The translations under genes were made by a program, and so were the position numbers. Positions 57,924 through 64,000 of a stretch of DNA of 64,000 nt are shown here, piece after piece (the stretch's first letter is position 1; the number at the start of each line of letters is the position of its first letter). The stretch comes from Anaerolineales bacterium (GTDB lineage Bacteria; Chloroflexota; Anaerolineae; Aggregatilineales; UBA2796): positions 1,116,001 through 1,180,000 of the forward strand of contig JABTTZ010000002.1 in assembly GCA_015075625.1 (NCBI GenBank). Reading direction: 5' to 3'. Under the pieces are notes generated by a model. It was given only the letters and a program-made list of their open reading frames with translations. It was not told the origin of the DNA and did no database searches.

Positions 57924-60169
57924 CCACCGCGCCCGCCCGCGTTCGCCTTATGCCGGGATGGATGATCGCCCTTTCACCCTTTCTGGGAATCATCCTTCCC
58001 CGGCGTTCTTCCCGTCGCCTGATGGAGCGGCGGCGGGCTACTCTTGATCGCCTTGAGCGGGAAAAGGTTTATGCCCTCCGTCGGGCGGAAATTTACAAAG
58101 AGGCACGTTTGTATGAGGGGATCATTGTTGAGTCGTTGGCACGAATGGGTTTTTGCTGGAATCCCCGGCAATCACGGGGCAATGATGAACAGGCACGGCG
58201 GCGTGGGCGCGTCGTGAAGGTCAAGATCGAAAAGGTCAGGTTTGACGAATATCGGATCGTTTACAAGCTGTTGGTGCGGCGGAGGGGTCTTATGCGTTCC
58301 CGCGATATGCTCCCCTACAAAACAAGTGCGGCGGAAATTGTCGCCGAGAAAACCCTAGAGGAATTGGGCTTTGCCCTAGAGCGCGTCGTCAAGTCAAATG
58401 ACAACCCGACAAAGGGGGCGCGGTTGATTGTCTATAGGCAAGAGGGCGCGGGCGTACTGCCTAAGCTGATCAAATACGAGGCGATCCGCGAATATTTCCC
58501 TGTGGATAAGCTGCTAGATGCACCGTTGATCGTGGGCGTTGGAAAAAATTCCGTTGTTCTTACCTCTTCATTGCAGAAACAGCCCCACTGGTTTATTGCG
58601 GGCGCGTCGAACTCTGGGAAGTCAAACGAGATGAACCAAATCATCGCGTCGTGGGCGATACATCTCACCCCGGCGGATATTCAATTCATCATGATCGATC
58701 CCAAGATTGTTGAACTCCAGTTCTATGAGCGGCTGCCGCACCTCATGCGTCCGATCATCCACAAAGTTGATGAGGCGATAGACGCCCTGCATGACGCCCT
58801 TAGCCTCATTGATCGACGCACGGAACTACTTGCCTCTGATCGGGTGAAGAATATCAGCGAATACAACGCATTGCACCCCGACGCCCGGTTGCCCCGCATC
58901 GTGATCGTCATTGAGGAACTTGCCCGCTTGCTGGGAATCGAGGCGGGGAAGGCGGCTAAAAAAGCACAGTCGCTGATGGTGGCAATCGGCAACACCGGGC
59001 GAGCGGCGGGAGTCCACTTGATTGCCGTTACCCAAACCCCCAAAAAAGAGGTGATGCCCACCGAACTAAAAGCGAACATGGCACGGATGGTTGGCAAAGT
59101 AGATTCCATTGTTGCATCTATGATCGTTCTGTCCACAAGCCATGCTGCTTTGATAGATGATGTGCCGGGGCGGATGATCCTTGCGGTGGACTCTAACCGT
59201 CAGGACTTTCAAGCGCCGCTGATTACGAACGCCGATGTGCAACATGCCGTCGCCATTGCCTGTGGAAAACATGCCGGGTTGATTCGCCTTGACGGGCTGA
59301 TCATTGTCCCCCTGGCGGATGGGATCATCCGCCATACGATCACCCACTGCGACGGGAAACTTTCGGCGCGGGGCAATCTATTTTATTTCCGAGATTTTGC
59401 CCTGACTGAAACTCACCTTAAAGACGTGTATCAGACAATCGTCAAAACTGACACGCCTATTCAGGTTGGGCGGGCAATCTACTCTGTGAAACGGGAAGGC
59501 AGTGGCTATCGCCTTGTCTTGCATAGCACAATTGAAGATATACCGCCCGTTCCCCCCGCTACCGACCCCGACCCCACCGATTCCGGCTGGCGGGTTGTGG
59601 ATATGCCCGTCCCCGCCCCGGCACAGGCAACACAGGACGAAACTACCGGGCGCGATTTACCGGGGATCACGGAACGTCGCGCAACGGCGATCTATAAACG
59701 GGATCATGATGTTGCCGATGCAATCTGGGCGTTGAAAACCGATCCCACCGGGGCAGAATGGCTAGGGCGACGGCTTGCTGATGAGTTTCGCCGCGCTGCA
59801 TGGAATGTTGACCTCTTCATCCCGATCCCACTTTCAGAAGAAAAGTACCGCACGCGGGGGTACAACCAAGCTGACCTTCTCGCTGCTGTTGCAAGTCGAG
59901 AGTCCGGTATTCCCTGTGCGTCCTATGCATTGGAGCGTATGGGCGTGGGGATTGAGCAAAAGCGCAAGCGGACGAAAGAGTCCCGGACGGCGGCAACGGC
60001 AACCTTTTGGGCAATCCCTGATCTCGTGCGTGGGCGGCGAGTCTGCTTAGTGGATGATGTGATCACGACGGGTGCAACGATGATCGCGGCGGCGGCGGCG
60101 CTCAGGGACGCGGGCGCGGTGGATGTCTATGCGTTGGCTGTGGCGTCAGGCTATGTGAGTGAGGGCTGA
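57920..60169 (+). CDS. FtsK/SpoIIIE-type DNA translocase fused to a ComFC-type phosphoribosyltransferase
   Basis: A 749-residue fusion. Residues ~10-30 are weakly hydrophobic; ~35-220 is a charged region with a wing-like part. Residues ~195-470 form an FtsK/SpoIIIE motor: Walker A HWFIAGASNSGKSNEMNQII (~226-238), FIMIDPKIVELQFYERLPHL, Walker B PRIVIVIEELARLLGIEA (~325) and AAGVHLIAVTQTP. A Pro-rich linker follows (~540-575), then ComFC: YKRDHDVADAIWALKTDPTG, VDLFIPIPLSEEKYRTRGYN and the PRPP loop CLVDDVITTGATM (~710). The zinc ribbon usual at the ComFC N-terminus is absent. ComFC proteins act in ssDNA uptake during transformation, and FtsK-like proteins pump dsDNA. I know no earlier description of the two in one chain. 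Likely the element's DNA-transfer or packaging engine. Confidence 0.9.
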   Translation: MTTAPARVRLMPGWMIALSPFLGIILPRRSSRRLMERRRATLDRLEREKVYALRRAEIYKEARLYEGIIVESLARMGFCWNPRQSRGNDEQARRRGRVVKVKIEKVRFDEYRIVYKLLVRRRGLMRSRDMLPYKTSAAEIVAEKTLEELGFALERVVKSNDNPTKGARLIVYRQEGAGVLPKLIKYEAIREYFPVDKLLDAPLIVGVGKNSVVLTSSLQKQPHWFIAGASNSGKSNEMNQIIASWAIHLTPADIQFIMIDPKIVELQFYERLPHLMRPIIHKVDEAIDALHDALSLIDRRTELLASDRVKNISEYNALHPDARLPRIVIVIEELARLLGIEAGKAAKKAQSLMVAIGNTGRAAGVHLIAVTQTPKKEVMPTELKANMARMVGKVDSIVASMIVLSTSHAALIDDVPGRMILAVDSNRQDFQAPLITNADVQHAVAIACGKHAGLIRLDGLIIVPLADGIIRHTITHCDGKLSARGNLFYFRDFALTETHLKDVYQTIVKTDTPIQVGRAIYSVKREGSGYRLVLHSTIEDIPPVPPATDPDPTDSGWRVVDMPVPAPAQATQDETTGRDLPGITERRATAIYKRDHDVADAIWALKTDPTGAEWLGRRLADEFRRAAWNVDLFIPIPLSEEKYRTRGYNQADLLAAVASRESGIPCASYALERMGVGIEQKRKRTKESRTAATATFWAIPDLVRGRRVCLVDDVITTGATMIAAAAALRDAGAVDVYALAVASGYVSEG

Positions 60170-60172
60170 GTC

Positions 60173-60340
60173 ATGAATGAAATTCTCGTCTTTGCGGTGA
60201 TGTGTCTTTATCCGCTGATCTTTGGGGCGTTGCCGACATACCTTCTATGCAGGTATCGGATCGTGCCGCGTCAATCGAGATCGTCCGTCTCAGACCTACC
60301 AACGGGTGGGTTCACAAGCCGCCGCCCTACTGTGGAGTGA
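60173..60340 (+). CDS. 55-residue single-span protein
   Basis: Starts three bases after the FtsK-ComFC stop: MNEILVFAVMCLYPLIFGAL, PTYLLCRYRIVPRQSRSSVS, then DLPTGGFTSRRPTVE. One span and a basic tail. Position and tight spacing suggest it belongs to the same operon. No family. After it, 60341-60512 shows no gene. Confidence 0.5.
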   Translation: MNEILVFAVMCLYPLIFGALPTYLLCRYRIVPRQSRSSVSDLPTGGFTSRRPTVE

Positions 60341-60512
60341 TCTCCCGATGAGGAATATTATCGGAACATCTGCAACTTACTAATCATCGTACATTGCGGG
60401 TAAACGGGGTTTTGAGGGGCGTTTCCCGAAACATGTAAGCCTTGCGGTATAAGAAAACGCGGCGAGGGTAATTTTAGGGGTATATTAAACTGCGGGTTAC
60501 TTTCGCTGCGTT

Positions 60513-61019
60513 TTATTCATCCCGAATTTCCAACCGCCGCCGCTGCATCCGATAGTAGCGTTCGATTCGGTAGAGACGATCATGAAACTTGCGGCGTTCC
60601 TCTGGCGTCATAGGTGGTTCGGGTTGTGCTTGACCATCACGAGGGGCAACCTTCATCTTGCGTGGTGGGGTGATCGTCGTGTCCATAGGGATGATGGTCT
60701 GAAACGAACGCGGGCGGTATGACTCTGTCACCTCCACACGGGCGCTCACTTTCCGCAAGTCACCTTCAATTCCCCCCACCATTGCCGCCGCCCAATTGTA
60801 GGACGCCGCCGCCGCGCCGAAAACAAGCGCCCCAATCAGCCCCCCACCTAAGACCACCGCCACCGCCAGGAGTATCAATTCCCCAGCCCGATTATCTTGA
60901 AAGGACACAATCGCCCATCCAGACACAGGAAAGGCAATCAGTAACAGGAACAAGGCATGAAAAAAGCACCCTACCCGCATAGCAGACCATATACCGATGG
61001 ATCGTAGTCTGACGTGCAT
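60513..61019 (-). CDS. Two-span membrane protein, unrecognised
   Basis: A 168-residue protein with two spans (CFFHALFLLLIAFPVSGWAI and ILLAVAVVLGGGLIGALVFG) and a ~90-residue charged cytoplasmic tail (MTPEERRKFHDRLYRIERYY, RMQRRRLEIRDE). It is last in a leftward group with the XRE regulator and the 133-residue protein. Confidence 0.6.
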   Translation of the reverse strand: MHVRLRSIGIWSAMRVGCFFHALFLLLIAFPVSGWAIVSFQDNRAGELILLAVAVVLGGGLIGALVFGAAAASYNWAAAMVGGIEGDLRKVSARVEVTESYRPRSFQTIIPMDTTITPPRKMKVAPRDGQAQPEPPMTPEERRKFHDRLYRIERYYRMQRRRLEIRDE

Positions 61020-61030
61020 CGTTAATGCCC

Positions 61031-61432
61031 CTACCGCTTCTTTTGCCGTGCATCCCGAACGCGCCCATTGTGTATCTCGCTTAGGCGATCATTTTCTCGC
61101 TCTTTGTCTCTCAGGTAAGCGTCTTTCTCTTTTTCCCAGCGCTGCGGTGGTGGCACGATATAAGGTGGTTCGGGGGGGGTGGGGATGACTCGTTCCCCCT
61201 TCAAGTATCGTGACTTGTGGGTAAAAATGGCGTGAGGGCGGGGTAGTTGAGGGATGGGGGCGGCAGTTTGTTCTGAGGTATCCGATTGTGGGCGGCGAAT
61301 TTCTTTAAGGGCAGCTTCTAGTCCTGCCCGCACCCCTACCCAATAGGCACGATCCGTTTCATCCTCGGCAAGGGCGATCTTTTCGGACGCCCGCCCAATG
61401 CCCATTGCGATCCGTTCGATCAAGGTTGGCAT
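61031..61432 (-). CDS. Charged soluble protein, unrecognised
   Basis: 133 residues, starting MPTLIERIAMGIGRASEKIA, with a helical N-terminal half and a Pro/charged C-terminal half (PPYIVPPPQRWEKEKDAYLR). No family. It begins two bases after the XRE stop and precedes the two-span protein gene. Confidence 0.55.
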   Translation of the reverse strand: MPTLIERIAMGIGRASEKIALAEDETDRAYWVGVRAGLEAALKEIRRPQSDTSEQTAAPIPQLPRPHAIFTHKSRYLKGERVIPTPPEPPYIVPPPQRWEKEKDAYLRDKERENDRLSEIHNGRVRDARQKKR

Positions 61433-61434
61433 GG

Positions 61435-61809
61435 CTATCTTCCCGCCTTCACCGCAAATCTGTTATACAGCGACGTGAGTTGATCGATTGCAACATCTTG
61501 TACATCGGGAGGGAGTTGATCCACAAGGTTTGCTGCCAAACGCGCCTTATCGCTACGTTCGTCCTCTATAATGACGTAGCCCAATGCCTCCATGAGTTCG
61601 TTCGTATCCATCTCCAATGCAATTGCAAGCGCTACCCGAAAGCCTTTATCATGGAGCGGCATTTTGTTTCGTCCGGTTTCCCAATGTGAGACCCGTGCGT
61701 GGCTTGTTTCTTGCCCCGAATTGGACAGACGTGCCGCTAATTCATCTTGACTAATCCCTAATAGTTTGCGCCTATCCCTCAAGAACTCAGTTGCGTCCAT
61801 ACATACCAT
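61435..61809 (-). CDS. XRE-family HTH regulator
   Basis: A 124-residue protein with an N-terminal Cro/CI-type HTH (FLRDRRKLLGISQDELAARL, SHARVSHWETGRNKMPLHDK) and a helical C-terminus. Phage- or plasmid-type repressor. It is divergent from a ribbon-helix-helix gene over a shared operator region (61810-61925). ATG 61809 has AGGA 10 nt upstream; ATG 61800 is an alternative. Confidence 0.85.
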   Translation of the reverse strand: MVCMDATEFLRDRRKLLGISQDELAARLSNSGQETSHARVSHWETGRNKMPLHDKGFRVALAIALEMDTNELMEALGYVIIEDERSDKARLAANLVDQLPPDVQDVAIDQLTSLYNRFAVKAGR

Positions 61810-61832
61810 TACATCATTTTCCTACGAAAAGT

Positions 61833-61897
61833 ATACGATTTTCTATCTATAAAGTGAACTACAGATAGTTGACATTTATTGAAACAAATCGTATTAT
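61833..61897. promoter_or_regulatory. XRE/RHH divergent switch: promoter with nested inverted repeats
   Basis: A textbook promoter points right: TTGACA (61869-61874), 17 bases, TATTAT (61892-61897), giving a start near 61904 and the RHH gene at 61926. Two nested inverted repeats overlap it: ATACGATTT (61833-61841) with AAATCGTAT (61886-61894), and CTATCT (61843-61848) with AGATAG (61863-61868). The outer arm covers the -10 box, the inner arm abuts the -35, as expected of repressor sites. Confidence 0.7.
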
Positions 61898-61925
61898 GTT
61901 ACTGAATGTAACAATTGGAGATAAG

Positions 61926-62129
61926 ATGAAAGTCCTGACGTTGCGGGAGATGAAAAAAACAGAGCGGATGGTACAGGTGATGGTGCGTCTACCATCCGCC
62001 ACCCGGATGAAAATACGCAGTATCACTGAATCTCTTGGAGTAAGGGAATCAGAGGTATTGCGCAGTGCTATCATGTTTTTTTTGGATGAGTATTTTACTA
62101 AAAGTAACGAATCTGGATCAGAAAAATGA
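61926..62129 (+). CDS. Ribbon-helix-helix (CopG/Arc-like) DNA-binding protein
   Basis: 67 residues from ATG 61926 (GGAG 5 nt upstream): TERMVQVMVRLPSATRMKIR, SITESLGVRESEVLRSAIMF, FLDEYFTK. A short beta strand (VQVMVRLP) followed by two helices is the RHH fold. Probable copy-control or transfer regulator, divergent from the XRE gene. Its stop overlaps the next start (ATGA). Confidence 0.8.
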   Translation: MKVLTLREMKKTERMVQVMVRLPSATRMKIRSITESLGVRESEVLRSAIMFFLDEYFTKSNESGSEK

Positions 62130-62224
62130 ACCACCTGCGGCACTCATTGAAACGCATCTATTGGACTCTGATTGCCGCACTGCTGACCGCGCTAGTGCTT
62201 ATTCTCGCTGTGCTGTGGATGTGA
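62126..62224 (+). CDS. 32-residue single-span peptide
   Basis: Overlaps the RHH stop by ATGA: MNHLRHSLKRIYWTLIAALL, TALVLILAVLWM. Basic N-terminus plus one span to the very end. The size and layout resemble small toxin-like or holin-like membrane peptides, but no name can be given. A long hairpin follows. Confidence 0.5.
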   Translation: MNHLRHSLKRIYWTLIAALLTALVLILAVLWM

Positions 62225-62231
62225 GTCGACA

Positions 62232-62272
62232 CCAGCCCACAAGCCTCACGGGTGAGGGGGTTTGTGGGCTGG
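62232..62272. promoter_or_regulatory. 11-bp perfect stem-loop before the 60-residue gene
   Basis: CCAGCCCACAA (62232-62242) and TTGTGGGCTGG (62262-62272) pair perfectly. The loop contains a second small stem (CCTCAC with GTGAGG). There is no T-run after it, so it is not a standard terminator. A related hairpin is at 62647. Confidence 0.55.
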
Positions 62273-62298
62273 CATGGATTCATAAAGGAAAGAGGGAA

Positions 62299-62481
62299 AT
62301 GGCTACGAAAACTAAGGAATTGAACCGAACAATGCTGCGATTAGGGCAGGAATATGCCGAGCGCTGGGGACATGACTGGCGTTATCAGGGCGCCGAGATC
62401 GTCTATTTCAAAGGACACTTCATGATCGTCAAAGGGACGGAAACACTCGCCACGAACCGCAGCGCGGATGTTCTGCACTGA
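62299..62481 (+). CDS. 60-residue protein, unrecognised
   Basis: MATKTKELNRTMLRLGQEYA, ERWGHDWRYQGAEIVYFKGH, FMIVKGTETLATNRSADVLH. Soluble, alpha then beta; no family. AGAGGG lies directly ahead of ATG 62299. A helix-turn-helix coding frame follows without a normal start of its own. Confidence 0.6.
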   Translation: MATKTKELNRTMLRLGQEYAERWGHDWRYQGAEIVYFKGHFMIVKGTETLATNRSADVLH

Positions 62482-62639
62482 TTGAGGAATATGGCTCAAT
62501 TCGCCAAGCGGCGTTGGTCTTGAACGTCGCAGACAACACAGTGAAAGACTTCATGAAAAGGCGCGGGCTACGGGTCGTTTACAGGCGCGTGGCAACCGTG
62601 CAACGGGGTGAAGGAATGATTCCCGGTGAGGACAAATGA
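62478..62639 (+). CDS. HTH-like coding frame without an ordinary start codon
   Basis: The frame reads LIEEYGSIRQAALVLNVADN, TVKDFMKRRGLRVVYRRVAT, VQRGEGMIPGEDK, a convincing Fis/transposase-type helix-turn-helix. No ATG, GTG or TTG precedes it in frame after the last stop; the CTG at 62478 overlaps the end of the previous gene. It may use CTG, be joined to the 60-residue protein by a frameshift, or be a decayed gene. Confidence 0.4.
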   Translation: MIEEYGSIRQAALVLNVADNTVKDFMKRRGLRVVYRRVATVQRGEGMIPGEDK

Positions 62640-62646
62640 GCCGCCA

Positions 62647-62691
62647 CAAGCCCGCAAAACGAAGTTAGGGTGAGGGCGTTTTGTGGGCTTG
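62647..62691. promoter_or_regulatory. 14-bp stem-loop (one G-U pair) related to the hairpin at 62232
   Basis: CAAGCCCGCAAAAC (62647-62660) pairs with GTTTTGTGGGCTTG (62678-62691), all positions paired with one G-U. It shares the CCC(A/G)CAA core with the hairpin at 62232 and, like it, lies between small genes without a T-run. Confidence 0.5.
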
Positions 62692-62715
62692 CGGGGGCGC
62701 ATTTGAGGGATAACC

Positions 62716-62907
62716 GTGACGGGCAACCTTAACAAATCAGGCATAGTCAAAGCACACCTACGGGGCAATGGGCTACTTCTTGAACTGAATTACTGGCAAG
62801 GATCGCGGCGAGGACAACCCGATAGCACCCCACTAGTCGGTCATCATGTGAAAGGGAAAGCAGATTATGAACCAAGAGTTACCCGATACAACCGAAAAGG
62901 AAATTGA
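62716..62907 (+). CDS. Possible small protein, weak support
   Basis: A 63-residue frame from GTG 62716 (MTGNLNKSGIVKAHLRGNGL). No ribosome site, no family, and it overlaps the next, better supported gene by 41 bases. Kept only as a possibility. Confidence 0.2.
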   Translation: MTGNLNKSGIVKAHLRGNGLLLELNYWQGSRRGQPDSTPLVGHHVKGKADYEPRVTRYNRKGN

Positions 62908-63106
62908 GGAGGCGATGCCTGACACTGAGATTCATTTAGAATGGGAGTATCGGGGCTACACCTTCACACAACACTACGAGGAAGGCGATCCAGTCCATAC
63001 GCCCCCATCCGCCCGGCGGCGAGCGGCGGCGGCGGCGGCGTCCATTGCCGATCAATATGGACTTGTGTTATTTCGCCCGCCGCGCCGGAATGGACGCGAG
63101 GAATGA
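62867..63106 (+). CDS. 79-residue acidic/basic protein, unrecognised
   Basis: MNQELPDTTEKEIEEAMPDT, then EYRGYTFTQHYEEGDPVHTP and an Ala/Arg-rich C-terminus. No family. AAAGGGAAAG lies upstream of ATG 62867. Its stop overlaps the next start (ATGA), which supports translation. Confidence 0.5.
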   Translation: MNQELPDTTEKEIEEAMPDTEIHLEWEYRGYTFTQHYEEGDPVHTPPSARRRAAAAAASIADQYGLVLFRPPRRNGREE

Positions 63107-63282
63107 TATTACCACAAATCATACTAACTCCGCTCATTGTCAGCCTAGGTATTACGCTTGGACTAATAATCGTCTCACGCATTTTCTCGGTATTCAGAAA
63201 GGCGTTCAGCGAGATGCCTAAGCGTGATCACTGGTTCACCGAAGACGGTGATGGGGGAGATCGATCTTCCGATAGAGATTGA
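63103..63282 (+). CDS. 59-residue single-span protein
   Basis: Overlaps the previous stop by ATGA, with GAGGA at the junction: MILPQIILTPLIVSLGITLG, LIIVSRIFSVFRKAFSEMPK, then an acidic tail. One span at the N-terminus. No family. Confidence 0.5.
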   Translation: MILPQIILTPLIVSLGITLGLIIVSRIFSVFRKAFSEMPKRDHWFTEDGDGGDRSSDRD

Positions 63283-63382
63283 TTTCGGAGAGGAAAAACC
63301 CAAACGGACGCAATGGCAACTTGTCAACAGAGCGTCACTTCAGGCAAGAAGACCGCTTTCATTTCCCTGTGAATTGGGTTAG
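63251..63382 (+). CDS. Possible 43-residue protein
   Basis: MGEIDLPIEIDFGEEKPKRT, QWQLVNRASLQARRPLSFPC, ELG. It begins inside the end of the 59-residue gene in another frame and ends at the ribosome site of the exonuclease gene. Fits the overlapping style of the region but has no other support. Confidence 0.3.
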   Translation: MGEIDLPIEIDFGEEKPKRTQWQLVNRASLQARRPLSFPCELG

Positions 63383-63390
63383 GAGGATTG

Positions 63391-63948
63391 ATGTCACTGG
63401 AAAGTTTGAAACTCTTGTGGGATGCACAAAATTTCGTCGTTCTGGACACAGAGACGACGGGGTTGGGTTGGGGTGCAGAAATTGTTGAGATCGCAATCAT
63501 AGACTACCGGGGAAACATCCTCCTCAATGGCCGTATACGCCCACAGAACGGAATCCCTGAGGACGCCGCACGAATTCACGGAATCAGGGATAAGGATGTC
63601 TCTGATTGCCCGTCGTGGCAGAAAATTTGTGGTGAGGTGAAGGACGCGCTGATAGATCGCGATGTGATCATTTACAACGCCAAATACGATGTAGAGATGC
63701 TGCAATCCTCCGATATGGTCTGCGGACTCAAAAACGGGTGGATCAGCATAGCGCACTATGAATGTGCGATGTTGGGATACGCAGAATTCAGAGGCGATTG
63801 GAACCACTATCACCGAAATTATCGATGGCACAAGCTGACTGAGGCAATAAGCCAGATGGGATTGCCACCGATCCACGCCCATTCCGCGCTTGGCGATTGC
63901 CAGATGACCCTCTCGCTCATGAACCATATTTTCGGAGATCACTCATGA
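63391..63948 (+). CDS. DnaQ-like DEDDh 3'-5' exonuclease
   Basis: A 185-residue exonuclease. Motif Exo I: FVVLDTETTGLGWGAEIVEI; Exo II: VIIYNAKYDVEMLQ; Exo IIIe: HSALGDCQMTLSLM with the His and Asp of the DEDDh class. It resembles the stand-alone proofreading/RNase T-like exonucleases often carried by phages and plasmids. GGAGGA lies just before ATG 63391 (a TTG at 63388 is possible). It is the last gene fully inside the window. Confidence 0.88.
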   Translation: MSLESLKLLWDAQNFVVLDTETTGLGWGAEIVEIAIIDYRGNILLNGRIRPQNGIPEDAARIHGIRDKDVSDCPSWQKICGEVKDALIDRDVIIYNAKYDVEMLQSSDMVCGLKNGWISIAHYECAMLGYAEFRGDWNHYHRNYRWHKLTEAISQMGLPPIHAHSALGDCQMTLSLMNHIFGDHS

Positions 63949-64000
63949 AACCCCAAGAGCTGATGCTACATCGATGCTCACCTTAATCGTATGGTGGATC

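Noticed and set aside
48535-60340. A definite inovirus or definite conjugative element
   Set aside because: The mini-proteins and LamG protein hint at a filamentous virus, and the FtsK motor at conjugation. But no Zot-type ATPase, Rep protein, relaxase or integrase is visible, so neither label is justified.
63279-63488. 69-residue frame overlapping the exonuclease start
   Set aside because: It runs into the exonuclease gene in another frame and has no features of its own.
63945-63986. 13-codon frame overlapping the exonuclease stop (ATGA)
   Set aside because: Too short to support; it may be the start of a gene disrupted here or only a chance overlap at the window edge.

Overview
The window reads as a stretch of a Chloroflexota chromosome (probably Anaerolineae or a close relative) followed by the left part of an integrated mobile element. 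The phylum call rests on overall impression, not on a search: many extracellular or membrane proteins carry long Thr/Pro linkers, there is a DUF3048 protein, an rpsO-pnp pair, a cox operon whose subunit II has a fused cytochrome c, and GTG/TTG starts are frequent in a GC-rich background.

Bases 1-47140 are ordinary chromosome. In order: pnp (partial) and rpsO; a membrane protein and a secreted SH3-hydrolase; azlCD with a LysR regulator; a GT2 polyprenyl-phosphate glycosyltransferase followed by a 1370-residue YfhO-flippase fusion; glpAB; an ECF sigma factor with a membrane protein; lspA; aroA; ctaCDE and bioY; recF; a small TusA-like/Rieske group; GT39 and acyl-CoA dehydrogenase; a gene graveyard at 33.5-34.2 kb (VapC and RHS remnants); rpsT, tRNA-Ser, tadA, rsgA, rimI; a GH13 glucosidase; DUF3048; a Ser/Thr kinase overlapping thrC; a PfkB kinase; tsaD. 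Two copies of a ~140-bp MITE-like repeat and two copies of a REP-like repeat lie between genes.

Bases 47141-48540 are a recombination scar. Two 104-bp direct repeats (two mismatches by eye), each ending in the 5' half of a tRNA-Cys-like sequence that breaks off at the anticodon loop, flank an HNH endonuclease pseudogene with its small partner gene and a fragment of a ComF phosphoribosyltransferase.

From 48535 to the right edge the gene content changes completely: almost no housekeeping genes, many small overlapping genes, and a lower G+C look in places. A leftward operon (55544 to 48535) encodes exported or membrane-anchored proteins: a LamG lectin-like protein with a C-terminal anchor, three single-span mini-proteins of 38, 42 and 51 residues, two large Thr/Pro-linker membrane proteins, and an SH3 protein. 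A rightward operon (55670 to 60340) encodes a winged-helix regulator, a GT39 glycosyltransferase and a 749-residue protein that joins an FtsK/SpoIIIE-type DNA translocase to a ComFC-type phosphoribosyltransferase. An XRE/ribbon-helix-helix divergent switch and a cluster of tiny genes ending in a DnaQ-like exonuclease follow. I read this as an undescribed conjugative or virus-like element. The FtsK-ComFC fusion and the mini-protein/LamG cassette are its most distinctive parts. No integrase or replication initiator is visible, so the element probably continues past 64 kb.
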